This document shows, one piece after another, positions 24,005-32,719 of a DNA stretch of 64,000 bases; positions within the stretch are counted from its first letter, which is position 1, and every line of letters starts with the position of its first letter. Under the pieces are notes generated by a model. That model was given only the letters and a program-made list of their open reading frames with translations, was not told the DNA's origin and made no database searches. The position numbers were made by a program, and so were the translations under genes. Source of the DNA: Pedobacter sp. ASV12 (GTDB lineage Bacteria; Bacteroidota; Bacteroidia; Sphingobacteriales; Sphingobacteriaceae); NCBI RefSeq assembly GCF_016429155.1, contig NZ_JAELUC010000007.1:1-64000 (forward strand). Reading direction: 5' to 3'.

Positions 24005-26275
24005 ATGAAAGCACTATTGATCAAGAAGATTGCGTGCCTGGGCTTGTTGTGTGGCGTGTTGCAGGTTGCCTGGGCGCAAAACGAAACCAAGCACAACCTT
24101 GTTTTTAACAAATTGGCCAATAAGTGGGATGAGGCCATGCCTTTGGGCAATGGCATGCTGGGCGCCTTGGTTTGGCAAAAGGGCGACAAACTACGACTTT
24201 CTTTAGACCGCGCCGACTTGTGGGACGAACGGAAAGCGCTCGACATGAGCAAGCTCAACTTCAAGTGGGTAAAAGAGCAAGTGCTCAAAAAAGATTACCG
24301 TCCGGTGCAAAAAATCGGCGATGAGCCTTACGATAATGTGCCTTACCCGACCAAGCTCCCTGCGGCGGCTATCGAGTTCGACATCAGTGCCTTGGGCAAG
24401 GTAAAATCTAACGTGCTCAGCATCAAAGAGGCACTCAATACCATCAAATTTGAAAACGGAACGGTATTTAACTGTTATATTCATGCCACTAAACCAGAAG
24501 GCTATTTTAGTTTCGAAAACCTCAAATCAGCCGCTATTTTGCCTCAGCTTATGGTACACAACTATAACACCAGCGCAAATGGTACCAATGATAATAGCCA
24601 TGCGGGCCAGGGATTGGGCAAACTGGGCTATGCCAAAGGCACGGTAAAGCAAACTGCCAATAGCATTGTCTACCATCAGCCTACAGCCGATGGCCATTAT
24701 TTTGAAGTGCTCATCAAATGGCAGCAGCAGCCAGGCCATAAAATCATTGGTTCATGGACCATCAGCAGCAATAAGCCTGCGGTAATGGCCAACCTGTCTA
24801 CCCAAGTAAAAGAACCAACCGGCTGGGATACGCACTTGGCGTGGTGGAAAAACTACTGGAAGCAATCGTCGGTTAGCTTGCCAGATACCTTGCTCGAAAA
24901 ACAGTATTACCTCGAGCTGTATAAATTAGGTTGCGTATCGAGAAAAGGAGCGCCAGCCATTACCCTGCAAGCCATTTGGACAGCCGATAACGGAAGCTTG
25001 CCTCCTTGGAAGGGCGATTTTCACAACGACCTGAATACCCAACTCAGCTATTGGCCGGCCTATACCGGCAACCGCTTGGTCGAAGCCGCCACCTTTACCG
25101 ATTGGCTGTGGAAAATCAGGGATAAGAATTTGGCCTACACCAAACAGTATTTTGGGGTAGAAGGCTTAAATGTACCCGGTGTGGTTACCTTAAATGGCGA
25201 TCCCATGGGTGGTTGGATCCAATATTCGATGTCGCCAACGGTAAGTGCCTGGGCATCGCAGCATTTTTATTGGCAATGGAAGTACTCGATGGACAAAACC
25301 TTCCTGAAAACAAGGGCCTATCCTTACATCCACGATGCCGCTACTTATTTGGAAAATATTACTTACGTTGAAAACGGCGTACGCAAACTGCCGTTAAGCT
25401 CAAGTCCAGAGTATAACGACAACAGCATTAATGCCTGGTTTCTAAACTGGAGCAATTTTGATTTGGGCCTGAGCAAATTCCTGTTCAAGGTCGCCGCCGA
25501 AGTAAGCCAAGCCAACGGGCAAGCGGCCGAAAGCCAACATTGGCTGTCGATATTAAAGCAACTGCCTGATTTCGAAGTGAACGAGACGGGCTTTACCGTT
25601 GCCCCAGGCCAGAACCTGAACAGCTCACATCGCCATTTTTCGCAGTACATGGCTATTTATCCGCTGGCCTTGCTTGATGTAAACCGCGGGGAAGACAAGT
25701 TGCGCATCAGCAATTCGCTAAAACGCATTGAAGAAAAGGGCACCCGTGGCTGGTGTGGCTATTCGTTCAGCTGGATGGCTTCATTGTATGCCCGTGCCTA
25801 CGAAGCCGATAAAGCCGTAAAACAGTTACAGATTTTTGCCAACAACTTCTGTTCGCCTAACAGCTTTCACCTAAACGGCGACCAAAAAGGCGGCCAATAT
25901 TCGGGCTTTACCTACCGGCCCTTTACCCTGGAAGGCAATTTTGCCTTTGCGCAGGGTGTAAACGAACTCTTGCTGCAAAGCAGGGAAGGCTATATTGAGG
26001 TTTTTCCTGCCGTGCCACGCGATTGGAAAAACGCTTCGTTCGAAAACCTGAGGGCAGAAGGCGCCTTTTTGGTTAGTGCCCAAAAGCAGAACGGCGTTCC
26101 GGCAAAAGTTAGTATTAAGGCAGAAAAGGGTGGTTTATTGGCCATCAAACTGCCTTTTAAAATAGCTGTCGTAAAGGAAATAGACGCCAAAAGAGTAAAA
26201 TTTGGACAAGACGGTTTGGCGCGGGTAAGCCTAAACAAAGGCGAAAGCATTAGCTTCGAAAATGGTTACGAATAA
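24005..26275 (+). CDS. GH95-like glycoside hydrolase with altered catalytic residues
   Basis: 756 residues, signal peptide about 1-25 (AWA-Q). N-terminal beta-sandwich with the GH95 opening (NKWDEAMPLGNGMLGALVW), an (alpha/alpha)6 barrel, and the GH95 C-terminal pattern (RPFTLEGNFAFAQGVNELLLQSREGYIEVFPAVP). The general-acid region is present: E469 in SSSPEYND. Two positions differ from characterised 1,2-alpha-L-fucosidases: the NxN catalytic pair reads D342-L-N344 (HNDLNTQ), and the Asp of the (I/L)DGNF motif is E643. At 756 residues it is in the usual range. It may be an alpha-L-fucosidase or galactosidase-like relative with changed specificity or mechanism. Operon with the M60 and sulfatase genes. 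Confidence 0.72.
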   Translation: MKALLIKKIACLGLLCGVLQVAWAQNETKHNLVFNKLANKWDEAMPLGNGMLGALVWQKGDKLRLSLDRADLWDERKALDMSKLNFKWVKEQVLKKDYRPVQKIGDEPYDNVPYPTKLPAAAIEFDISALGKVKSNVLSIKEALNTIKFENGTVFNCYIHATKPEGYFSFENLKSAAILPQLMVHNYNTSANGTNDNSHAGQGLGKLGYAKGTVKQTANSIVYHQPTADGHYFEVLIKWQQQPGHKIIGSWTISSNKPAVMANLSTQVKEPTGWDTHLAWWKNYWKQSSVSLPDTLLEKQYYLELYKLGCVSRKGAPAITLQAIWTADNGSLPPWKGDFHNDLNTQLSYWPAYTGNRLVEAATFTDWLWKIRDKNLAYTKQYFGVEGLNVPGVVTLNGDPMGGWIQYSMSPTVSAWASQHFYWQWKYSMDKTFLKTRAYPYIHDAATYLENITYVENGVRKLPLSSSPEYNDNSINAWFLNWSNFDLGLSKFLFKVAAEVSQANGQAAESQHWLSILKQLPDFEVNETGFTVAPGQNLNSSHRHFSQYMAIYPLALLDVNRGEDKLRISNSLKRIEEKGTRGWCGYSFSWMASLYARAYEADKAVKQLQIFANNFCSPNSFHLNGDQKGGQYSGFTYRPFTLEGNFAFAQGVNELLLQSREGYIEVFPAVPRDWKNASFENLRAEGAFLVSAQKQNGVPAKVSIKAEKGGLLAIKLPFKIAVVKEIDAKRVKFGQDGLARVSLNKGESISFENGYE

Positions 26276-26284
26276 GAAACAACG

Positions 26285-28327
26285 ATGAAAAAAAACATGC
26301 CTATCCTGCTTGGTCTTTTTGTGCTTCTGGCATGGCCAACCTATGCACAGCAAAAAACGAAAAAACCAAATATCATCTTTATTTTAACCGACGATTTGGG
26401 CTATGGCGACGTCGGGGTTTTCTTTCAAAACCAGCGGGCCCAGCAAAATAACAAGGCCTTGCCTTTTGCCCTAACGCCAAGTTTGGATCAAATGGCAGCC
26501 AACGGAGCCATTTTAACGCAGAGCTATTGCGCCGCACCGGTTTGTGCGCCGTCTAGGGCATCGATCCTTTTGGGCCAAAGCCAAGGGCATGCCAACGTGC
26601 GCGACAACCAGTTCGACAAGGCCTTGGCCAACAACCATACGCTGGGTACCGTGCTGCAAAAAGCAGGCTATAAAACGGTAGCCATTGGCAAATGGGGTTT
26701 GCAGGGAACGGGCAAAGACTGGCCAGCACATCCGCTAAATCGGGGCTTCGATTACTTTTATGGCTACATGCGCCATTCGGATGGGCACGAACATTATCCC
26801 AAAGAGGGCATTTACAGAGGCAAAAAGGAAGTTTGGGAAAACCGAACCGAAGTCTCGGCCGCACTCGACAAATGCTATACCGGCGATTTATGGACGGCAA
26901 AGGCCAAAGATTGGATCATCCAGCAGGCCAAAAGAAGTGCCGACCAGCCCTTTTTTATGTATTTGGCTTATGATACGCCCCATGCAGTTTTGGAACAGCC
27001 AACGGGTTCCTATCCGCAAGGCGGGGGCTTAAACGGTGGATTGCAATGGTTGGGCAAACCTGGCGAAATGATCAATACCGCGCATGGAACACCCGATAGC
27101 TGGACCGACCCGTTGTATGCCCATGCCACTTATGATGACGATAAAAATCCGGCCACACCCGAAAAGCCATGGCCCGACACCTATAAACGTTTTGCCACCA
27201 CCACCAAACGCCTCGACGATGAAATTGGCGATTTGTTGAAGCTGCTGAGCGACCTAAAGATAGACGATCATACTTTGGTGATTTTCAGCTCAGACAACGG
27301 CCCTTCTATCGAAGCCTACTTGCCTAAGCCCAACGTACCTTACGAAGCCAATTTCTTCGACAGTTTTGGCCCTTTTGATGGCATTAAAAGAGATGTGCTG
27401 GAAGGTGGCATGCGCATGCCGGTCATTGCCCAATGGACCAAACACATTGCACCGAACACTGTAGTGGCTTCGCCCAATATTTCGTACGATTGGATGCCGA
27501 CCTTTGTGGAGGCGGCGGGTTTAAGCGCACCGGCGGTTACCGATGGCGTTTCACTGTTGCCTTCGTTGTTGCAAAAAGGCAAGCAAGCCCCTAGTTTAAT
27601 CTATTCAGAGTATTTCGAATCGGGCAAAACGCCAAACTACAGCGAGTATGCACCCAACAACCGTGGCAAGCTGCGCAACCAGATGCAAATGATCCGCATT
27701 GGCGATATCGTGGGGCTGCGTTACAACGTCAAATCGGCCAATGATGATTTTCAGTTGTTCAACGTGGTTAGCGATACCCATCAAGCTACCGATTTGGCCA
27801 AGGACAATGCCCAGTTGCAAGCACAAATGAAAGCCAAGGTGTTGCAGCTGAGAAGAAGCGATGCAGAGGCCAAACGTCCCTACGACGAGGAGCTTGTACC
27901 TGCCATAACGCTGGCTGCACCCCAAGCAGGAGCAGTACTGAAGGCCTTTAACGACAAAGCTGCTTGGGTGCCCAAAACCGGAGGCCTATCGGCCCTGCGT
28001 ACAGTTACAACCAACGAAATTGCCATTAAGCCGGTAGCCAAAGCTAATGTTTACGAGTTTTCGGGCTATATCAAAGTTGCCAGTGATGGTTTATACACTT
28101 TTGCTTTAAGCACCAATGGCAAAGCCTTTTTGCGATTGCACGAAGCGGTAATCATAGATGCTGATTATGGCTATGTGGCCAATAAACAATTGCAGAACAG
28201 CATCAGGCTCAAGGCAGGCTACCATCCGTTTACCCTTACCGTTAAGGATGCCAAAACCATCAAGCTTTTATGGGCCGAAGATGGTGCAAGTGCCAAAGCA
28301 ATCGGCGTTGGTAGTTTATACCATTAA
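26285..28327 (+). CDS. sulfatase (S1 family) with C-terminal PA14-like domain
   Basis: 680 residues, signal peptide 1-21. Catalytic sulfatase domain about 28-520: metal ligands DD in ILTDDLGYGD (36-37), C87-A-P-S-R91 (the CxPSR motif whose Cys becomes formylglycine), GKWGLQG, and FSSDNGP near 338. C-terminal residues about 575-680 form a PA14-like beta-sandwich (YEFSGYIKVASDGLYTFAL; LKAGYHPFTLTV), which usually binds carbohydrate. The architecture sulfatase-PA14 is known in Bacteroidetes. Needs an anaerobic or aerobic maturase encoded elsewhere. Substrate not predictable; its place after M60 and GH95-like genes suggests sulfated glycans of a glycoprotein. About 107 bases and a promoter separate it from the next gene. 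Confidence 0.88.
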   Translation: MKKNMPILLGLFVLLAWPTYAQQKTKKPNIIFILTDDLGYGDVGVFFQNQRAQQNNKALPFALTPSLDQMAANGAILTQSYCAAPVCAPSRASILLGQSQGHANVRDNQFDKALANNHTLGTVLQKAGYKTVAIGKWGLQGTGKDWPAHPLNRGFDYFYGYMRHSDGHEHYPKEGIYRGKKEVWENRTEVSAALDKCYTGDLWTAKAKDWIIQQAKRSADQPFFMYLAYDTPHAVLEQPTGSYPQGGGLNGGLQWLGKPGEMINTAHGTPDSWTDPLYAHATYDDDKNPATPEKPWPDTYKRFATTTKRLDDEIGDLLKLLSDLKIDDHTLVIFSSDNGPSIEAYLPKPNVPYEANFFDSFGPFDGIKRDVLEGGMRMPVIAQWTKHIAPNTVVASPNISYDWMPTFVEAAGLSAPAVTDGVSLLPSLLQKGKQAPSLIYSEYFESGKTPNYSEYAPNNRGKLRNQMQMIRIGDIVGLRYNVKSANDDFQLFNVVSDTHQATDLAKDNAQLQAQMKAKVLQLRRSDAEAKRPYDEELVPAITLAAPQAGAVLKAFNDKAAWVPKTGGLSALRTVTTNEIAIKPVAKANVYEFSGYIKVASDGLYTFALSTNGKAFLRLHEAVIIDADYGYVANKQLQNSIRLKAGYHPFTLTVKDAKTIKLLWAEDGASAKAIGVGSLYH

Positions 28328-28376
28328 TCCATTGAAAAAGAAATTAATTAAAATAGGTTAAAACAGTTAACCGAGC

Positions 28377-28407
28377 TTTGTTTAATCAGATCAGAACAAT
28401 AGCTTTA
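28377..28407 (+). promoter_or_regulatory. promoter for the beta-propeller / TonB-barrel pair
   Basis: TTTG at 28377-28380, a 19-base spacer, and TAGCTTTA at 28400-28407 (TAnnTTTG with one mismatch at the last base). The ATG is at 28435. It implies that the last two genes can be transcribed separately from the glycosidase genes. Confidence 0.5.
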
Positions 28408-28434
28408 CATACAGAATAAGGACCATCTAACCAA

Positions 28435-29679
28435 ATGAAAACTAAATTAACCGCTGTTGCAGGGCTATGGTGCTGTGCATTGTTTGGCCATTACGCTCTG
28501 GCCCAAACTGCCAAGGTTGACAGCTCGCACGTACAAACATTGCGCATCGACCCGAACGCCGCCATGGGTGCGCCAGTCTCCGAAATTTTCGATGAGGTAA
28601 GCTTTACGCCCCTAGAAACCACTAAAGAAAGCCTGTTCGGCGCTATTGCCCAACTCGAAATCTTAAACGATCATTACGTCATATTCGATTACGACACCAG
28701 GGCTGTTTTAATCTTTACCAAGTCCGGCAAGTACAAAACCAAAATCGATGCATCCAAATTGCCATTCGATGCCGATTCGAAGGAACAAGGTATTTGGGGC
28801 TTCAACCTGCAGGAAGAGAATGGGGTAGGCTATATCCAGATTAATTCGAACAAGTTCTTTTTTTACTATGATATCAATGGGAAATTGGTTAAAAAGGTCA
28901 AGCCCGAAGATATGCCCGATAACAGGAAATATTTTAATGATAAGGTCAATTATGTTCGGGTTAACTATATCGCCAAAAAAGACGATTCGATATCGTATGA
29001 TGTAGGCATCTACAATAAAAACAAAGGAATTTTAACCTATTTCCCTTTCAAGACCAACCGCTACAACGATGACGATTTTATCGGGGCAGGCGAAAATTTT
29101 TGGCTCAGCGAGCAAAGAGACCGGTTTTGGTTTACCCGCTTTTACGATTATTCTATCTTTGAGGGCAACGCCAATGGCCTTTCGCTCGCTTACAGGCTGA
29201 TCTTTCCGATGAACATGTCGTTGCCCAATGATTTTGTTACCAATCCCATCTACAAGAAAAAACGCACAAAGTACTTCCAAGACAACAGTGGCAAGGTTTA
29301 CAGTCTTGGCAATGTGATGTTTATTGGCGATAACCTGCTCTTTAGGTTAGGCGTTTGGAATGGTGCAAAAAAGAATATGCTGGCCTACAATGTTAAATCG
29401 GGTGCCTTGTTGTCTATGAATGATATCGAACCCGACGAAAAGAGCTTCTATTTGCCTATCAATGATTCTGGAGTGGGCTATGATTTTCTAAATAGGGGCT
29501 TTCTCTTGTACAAAGACAGCTATTTGTACACCAGTTATTCCTCACTCGCCATGTTTGCCTTTAAGGAACAAAGTGCCAGCAAAAACCCGAAGTATAATGC
29601 GGTTTTAACCGATTATTTTAAAACGCAGAATAGAAAGAGCAATCCCGTAATCATCCAGTTAAAACCTAAGAAAAACTAA
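28435..29679 (+). CDS. secreted 6-bladed beta-propeller protein
   Basis: 414 residues, signal peptide about 1-23 (ALA-Q). The chain starts with the family pattern FDEVSFTPLETTKESLFGAIAQLEILNDHYVIFD, followed by repeated blades such as DTRAVLIFTKSGKYKTKI, as in the Bacteroidetes 6-bladed beta-propeller family (DUF4934-like). Such proteins are common next to TonB-type barrels and are thought to be periplasmic or surface ligand-binding partners, but no function is established. It is seven bases from the barrel gene downstream, so they are co-expressed. No lipobox is seen. Confidence 0.75.
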   Translation: MKTKLTAVAGLWCCALFGHYALAQTAKVDSSHVQTLRIDPNAAMGAPVSEIFDEVSFTPLETTKESLFGAIAQLEILNDHYVIFDYDTRAVLIFTKSGKYKTKIDASKLPFDADSKEQGIWGFNLQEENGVGYIQINSNKFFFYYDINGKLVKKVKPEDMPDNRKYFNDKVNYVRVNYIAKKDDSISYDVGIYNKNKGILTYFPFKTNRYNDDDFIGAGENFWLSEQRDRFWFTRFYDYSIFEGNANGLSLAYRLIFPMNMSLPNDFVTNPIYKKKRTKYFQDNSGKVYSLGNVMFIGDNLLFRLGVWNGAKKNMLAYNVKSGALLSMNDIEPDEKSFYLPINDSGVGYDFLNRGFLLYKDSYLYTSYSSLAMFAFKEQSASKNPKYNAVLTDYFKTQNRKSNPVIIQLKPKKN

Positions 29680-29686
29680 GGTCTAT

Positions 29687-32524
29687 ATGCGTTTGTATAA
29701 CGTTCTCCTTATGGCCATGCTATTGGCCTTTACCTCTCATTTTTGCGTCGCCCAACAAGCCAAGCCAGTGGCGCCTGGAAGCGTAAAGGGCATTTTAAGA
29801 GACACGGTGCATAAATATGTGGTTAAAACAGCCACCATTTCTGTTTACCGCGAAAAAGACAGCACTTTGCTCAATTACCAGTTGAGCAATAATTATGGCG
29901 AATTTAATGTAAAAAACCTGCCCGTTGGCATTCCGCTAAGGCTGGAAGTAAGCCATTTGGGCTATACAACCCTCGACCAAAAGTTTACCGTTGGGGCCAG
30001 CACCAATGTACACGATTTTGGTACCCTGATTTTGAAGGTACGCGATTTTACCCTCAAGGAAGTTGTGGTGAAAGTGCCACCCATCAGCATGAACGGCGAT
30101 ACCCTCGAAATCAATCCGGCTGCCTTTAAGCTTGATTCGAATGCCGTTATAGAGGATGTACTCCGTCGCACGCCAGGCATTACCCTTTGGGGCGATGGTG
30201 CCATTACCGTTAATGGCAAGGCGGTTACGAGTGTTTTTGTGGATGGAAAGGAATTTTTTGGAAACGATCCTAAAATCGCTCTGCAGAACATCAGCAAGCA
30301 GGCAATCCAAAAAGTACAGGTATATAATCAAAAGAACGAACAAAATCCGCTCGATTCGAACCTCATCATGAACCTCAAGCTCAAGACCAGCAAGAAATTC
30401 GGCATGTTTGGCAAAATAGGGGCGGGTTTAGGCACCAACAAACGATATGAAGCCGATGGCAACCTGAACATCTATACCTCAAAAATGCAGGTGGGCATAG
30501 TGGGCGCCAGCAACAATGTAAACAAGACTGCCAGTAGTGCATCTACATTATTGTCTAACAGCACTTTTAAGGGTATAGGGGCGAATATCAGCTACCAACC
30601 CGATTTTAGGGCTACAGGCATTGCCAAGCCCAGTACCGGTGGCTTGATATTCAAATATGATTTTAAGGAAAACCCCGACTACAACAAAAGAAGTAGCTTG
30701 TCTGTGAATTACTTTGGCCAAAACCGCGATTTCCAGAATGAGTCGCAGAATGAAAGCATCACCACCATTGCCAATGCCGACCAGCTGTACGGCAGCTCCA
30801 GCAGCAAGAGCCATTCCGATTATAACATCCAAAACTTGGATGCCATGTACCAATATGCCAATAAAAACCACACGGTAGACTTTACACAGCGCTTAACCAA
30901 AAACAATTCGCAAAGCAACAGCCAGTCGCTAAGCAGTTCGTTTGATAACCAGCGGGTATTGGTGAGCCAGAACGCCGCGGTAAACACCAGCGAAAGCCAA
31001 ACGACCAATTTTCATTTTGCCGCTAATTACCGAAAAAGCAAATTCGATTTTACGCCGAAGGCATTTAGGCTGTTCAACTATATCAACGTTAACTATGCCT
31101 TAGATGCCAATTCGAACCAGAACCAGAGCAACAGCCAGTCCGATTTCAGGTCTTTCGTCAATACATCGACCAGCAGAAAACTAGAAAGGCGCTATGATAA
31201 CCAAGTCGATAATACCCAGCAGAGCCTGGTCTTGGAGCTCCCTCAAATGACCAACATTTTTAAACTGAGCCGGTTTACTAGCCGTCTGGGCATGAGTTTG
31301 AAAAATTCGCTTAAACTGGGCAATACCAAGAGCATTAACCTGGCCGAAGACTTGGATGCCCTTACGGGTACCTATAAAAACAACAATTACCTGAGCAGCC
31401 GTTTAACCACCAATCAGCTAGAAGAACAGCCCGAACTGAATATACAACGGAGCTTTGGAAAAAGCCTGGCCAACCGCTTTTCTAAGAACCTGAGGTTTTC
31501 CGTTGGGTTGAGCCAAAGTATTATTGTGCAGGACAATAAATCGACGAAGAGTTTCCAGAACATCCGCAAAACCTATAGCCGGTTTTTGCCTAATGCCAAT
31601 ATCAGCTACTCTAACTTCCAATATGGCGATTTTTTTGAATCGATCAACATCACTTACCAGCAGAATATGCGTATTCCCAACATCAACCAATTGGCGCCGC
31701 TAACCGACAGCATTAACCTTTATAGTATTCGCCTTGGCAACCTTGGCCTGCGCGAGGCTCAAGTACATGGTTTTAGGTTTTCTTATAGCCATACCGACCA
31801 AAAAAAGAAGAACACCTTTAATTATAATGCCAGTGTCAATGCCGAAATGGTCAACAACGGCTTTGCCGACAGCCTTTTTGTGGATGCGCAGAACCGGCAG
31901 GCCAGCTATACCGTAAACGTTAATGGAACACGCACACTCAATGGGTCTATCAGTGTTAATAAGGCCTATAAGCTTAAAAAAGGCGAAATACAGCTGAGGC
32001 TGAATTCGAATATCGACTTTTCGAAAAATCCAGGCTACGTTAACGGCGTGCTCAATTTTTCCAACTTGCTGCGAAGCAATAATGCGCTCAATGTTTTTTA
32101 TACGCTCAACGATAAGCTGGCTGTAGAAGCCAGTACCAGCTTTAGCCCTTCGCGTTCAAAGCAACGCAACTTTAATACCGAATATAGAGGAGCCAATTAT
32201 ATGAACAGTTTGAGTGCCAGCTACAATATCACCAAAAAGCTGACGCTGAGCAGCAACATTAATTTCAACAAGACTACGTCTAACAATACCGACGCCATCA
32301 ATTTTACCATCTGGAATGCCAATGTTACTTACCGCTTCTTCAAAAATAACAGCGCAGAGTTTAAATTGGCCGCGTTAGACCTGTTGCACCAGAATACCAG
32401 CGCGATCATTTTTGCCAGGGCCAATGGGTTAACCACGGGCACGCAAACTGTTTTGCAACAATATTTTATGACTACTTTGTCTTATTACCCACGTATTTTC
32501 GGTACGCCTGATAAGAAAAAATAA
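29687..32524 (+). CDS. TonB-dependent receptor-like outer-membrane beta-barrel protein
   Basis: 945 residues, signal peptide about 1-23. A carboxypeptidase-regulatory-like Ig domain (about 30-115, KGILRDTVHKYVVKTATISVY), a plug-like domain (about 125-225, IEDVLRRTPGITLWGDGAITVNGKAVTSVFVDGKEFFGNDP), then an outer-membrane barrel of the OMP_b-brl_3 type to the C-terminus, ending in alternating hydrophobic strands (TVLQQYFMTTLSYYPRIFG). This family differs from SusC and is not accompanied by a SusD. Its likely role is uptake or surface display for products of the neighbouring glycosidases and peptidase, but ligand is unknown. Followed by a bidirectional terminator. Confidence 0.85.
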   Translation: MRLYNVLLMAMLLAFTSHFCVAQQAKPVAPGSVKGILRDTVHKYVVKTATISVYREKDSTLLNYQLSNNYGEFNVKNLPVGIPLRLEVSHLGYTTLDQKFTVGASTNVHDFGTLILKVRDFTLKEVVVKVPPISMNGDTLEINPAAFKLDSNAVIEDVLRRTPGITLWGDGAITVNGKAVTSVFVDGKEFFGNDPKIALQNISKQAIQKVQVYNQKNEQNPLDSNLIMNLKLKTSKKFGMFGKIGAGLGTNKRYEADGNLNIYTSKMQVGIVGASNNVNKTASSASTLLSNSTFKGIGANISYQPDFRATGIAKPSTGGLIFKYDFKENPDYNKRSSLSVNYFGQNRDFQNESQNESITTIANADQLYGSSSSKSHSDYNIQNLDAMYQYANKNHTVDFTQRLTKNNSQSNSQSLSSSFDNQRVLVSQNAAVNTSESQTTNFHFAANYRKSKFDFTPKAFRLFNYINVNYALDANSNQNQSNSQSDFRSFVNTSTSRKLERRYDNQVDNTQQSLVLELPQMTNIFKLSRFTSRLGMSLKNSLKLGNTKSINLAEDLDALTGTYKNNNYLSSRLTTNQLEEQPELNIQRSFGKSLANRFSKNLRFSVGLSQSIIVQDNKSTKSFQNIRKTYSRFLPNANISYSNFQYGDFFESINITYQQNMRIPNINQLAPLTDSINLYSIRLGNLGLREAQVHGFRFSYSHTDQKKKNTFNYNASVNAEMVNNGFADSLFVDAQNRQASYTVNVNGTRTLNGSISVNKAYKLKKGEIQLRLNSNIDFSKNPGYVNGVLNFSNLLRSNNALNVFYTLNDKLAVEASTSFSPSRSKQRNFNTEYRGANYMNSLSASYNITKKLTLSSNINFNKTTSNNTDAINFTIWNANVTYRFFKNNSAEFKLAALDLLHQNTSAIIFARANGLTTGTQTVLQQYFMTTLSYYPRIFGTPDKKK

Positions 32525-32664
32525 TAGAATGGCAGGCCGGAGAAGCCAGTTTTGTTTTTTTGAAAAGCCAAGACCGCATTTCATGGCAAAGCTCGCCCTG
32601 CTGTCCGCTTTACTTCGTGCCCGCTGCCATCAGGTTTAAGCAACAATGGCTGTGCTGCCCACAA

Positions 32665-32704
32665 AAAAAATCCCCGATCGAATTAACGGTCGGGGATTTT
32701 TTTT
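32665..32704. terminator. bidirectional intrinsic terminator
   Basis: AAAAAATCCCCGATCG (32665-32680) pairs with CGGTCGGGGATTTTTT (32687-32702) over 16 positions with one T-G wobble and a 6-base loop AATTAA; A-run on one side and T-run on the other. It separates the convergent barrel and symporter genes and serves both. Confidence 0.92.
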
Positions 32705-32719
32705 GCGAATAAACTTGGC

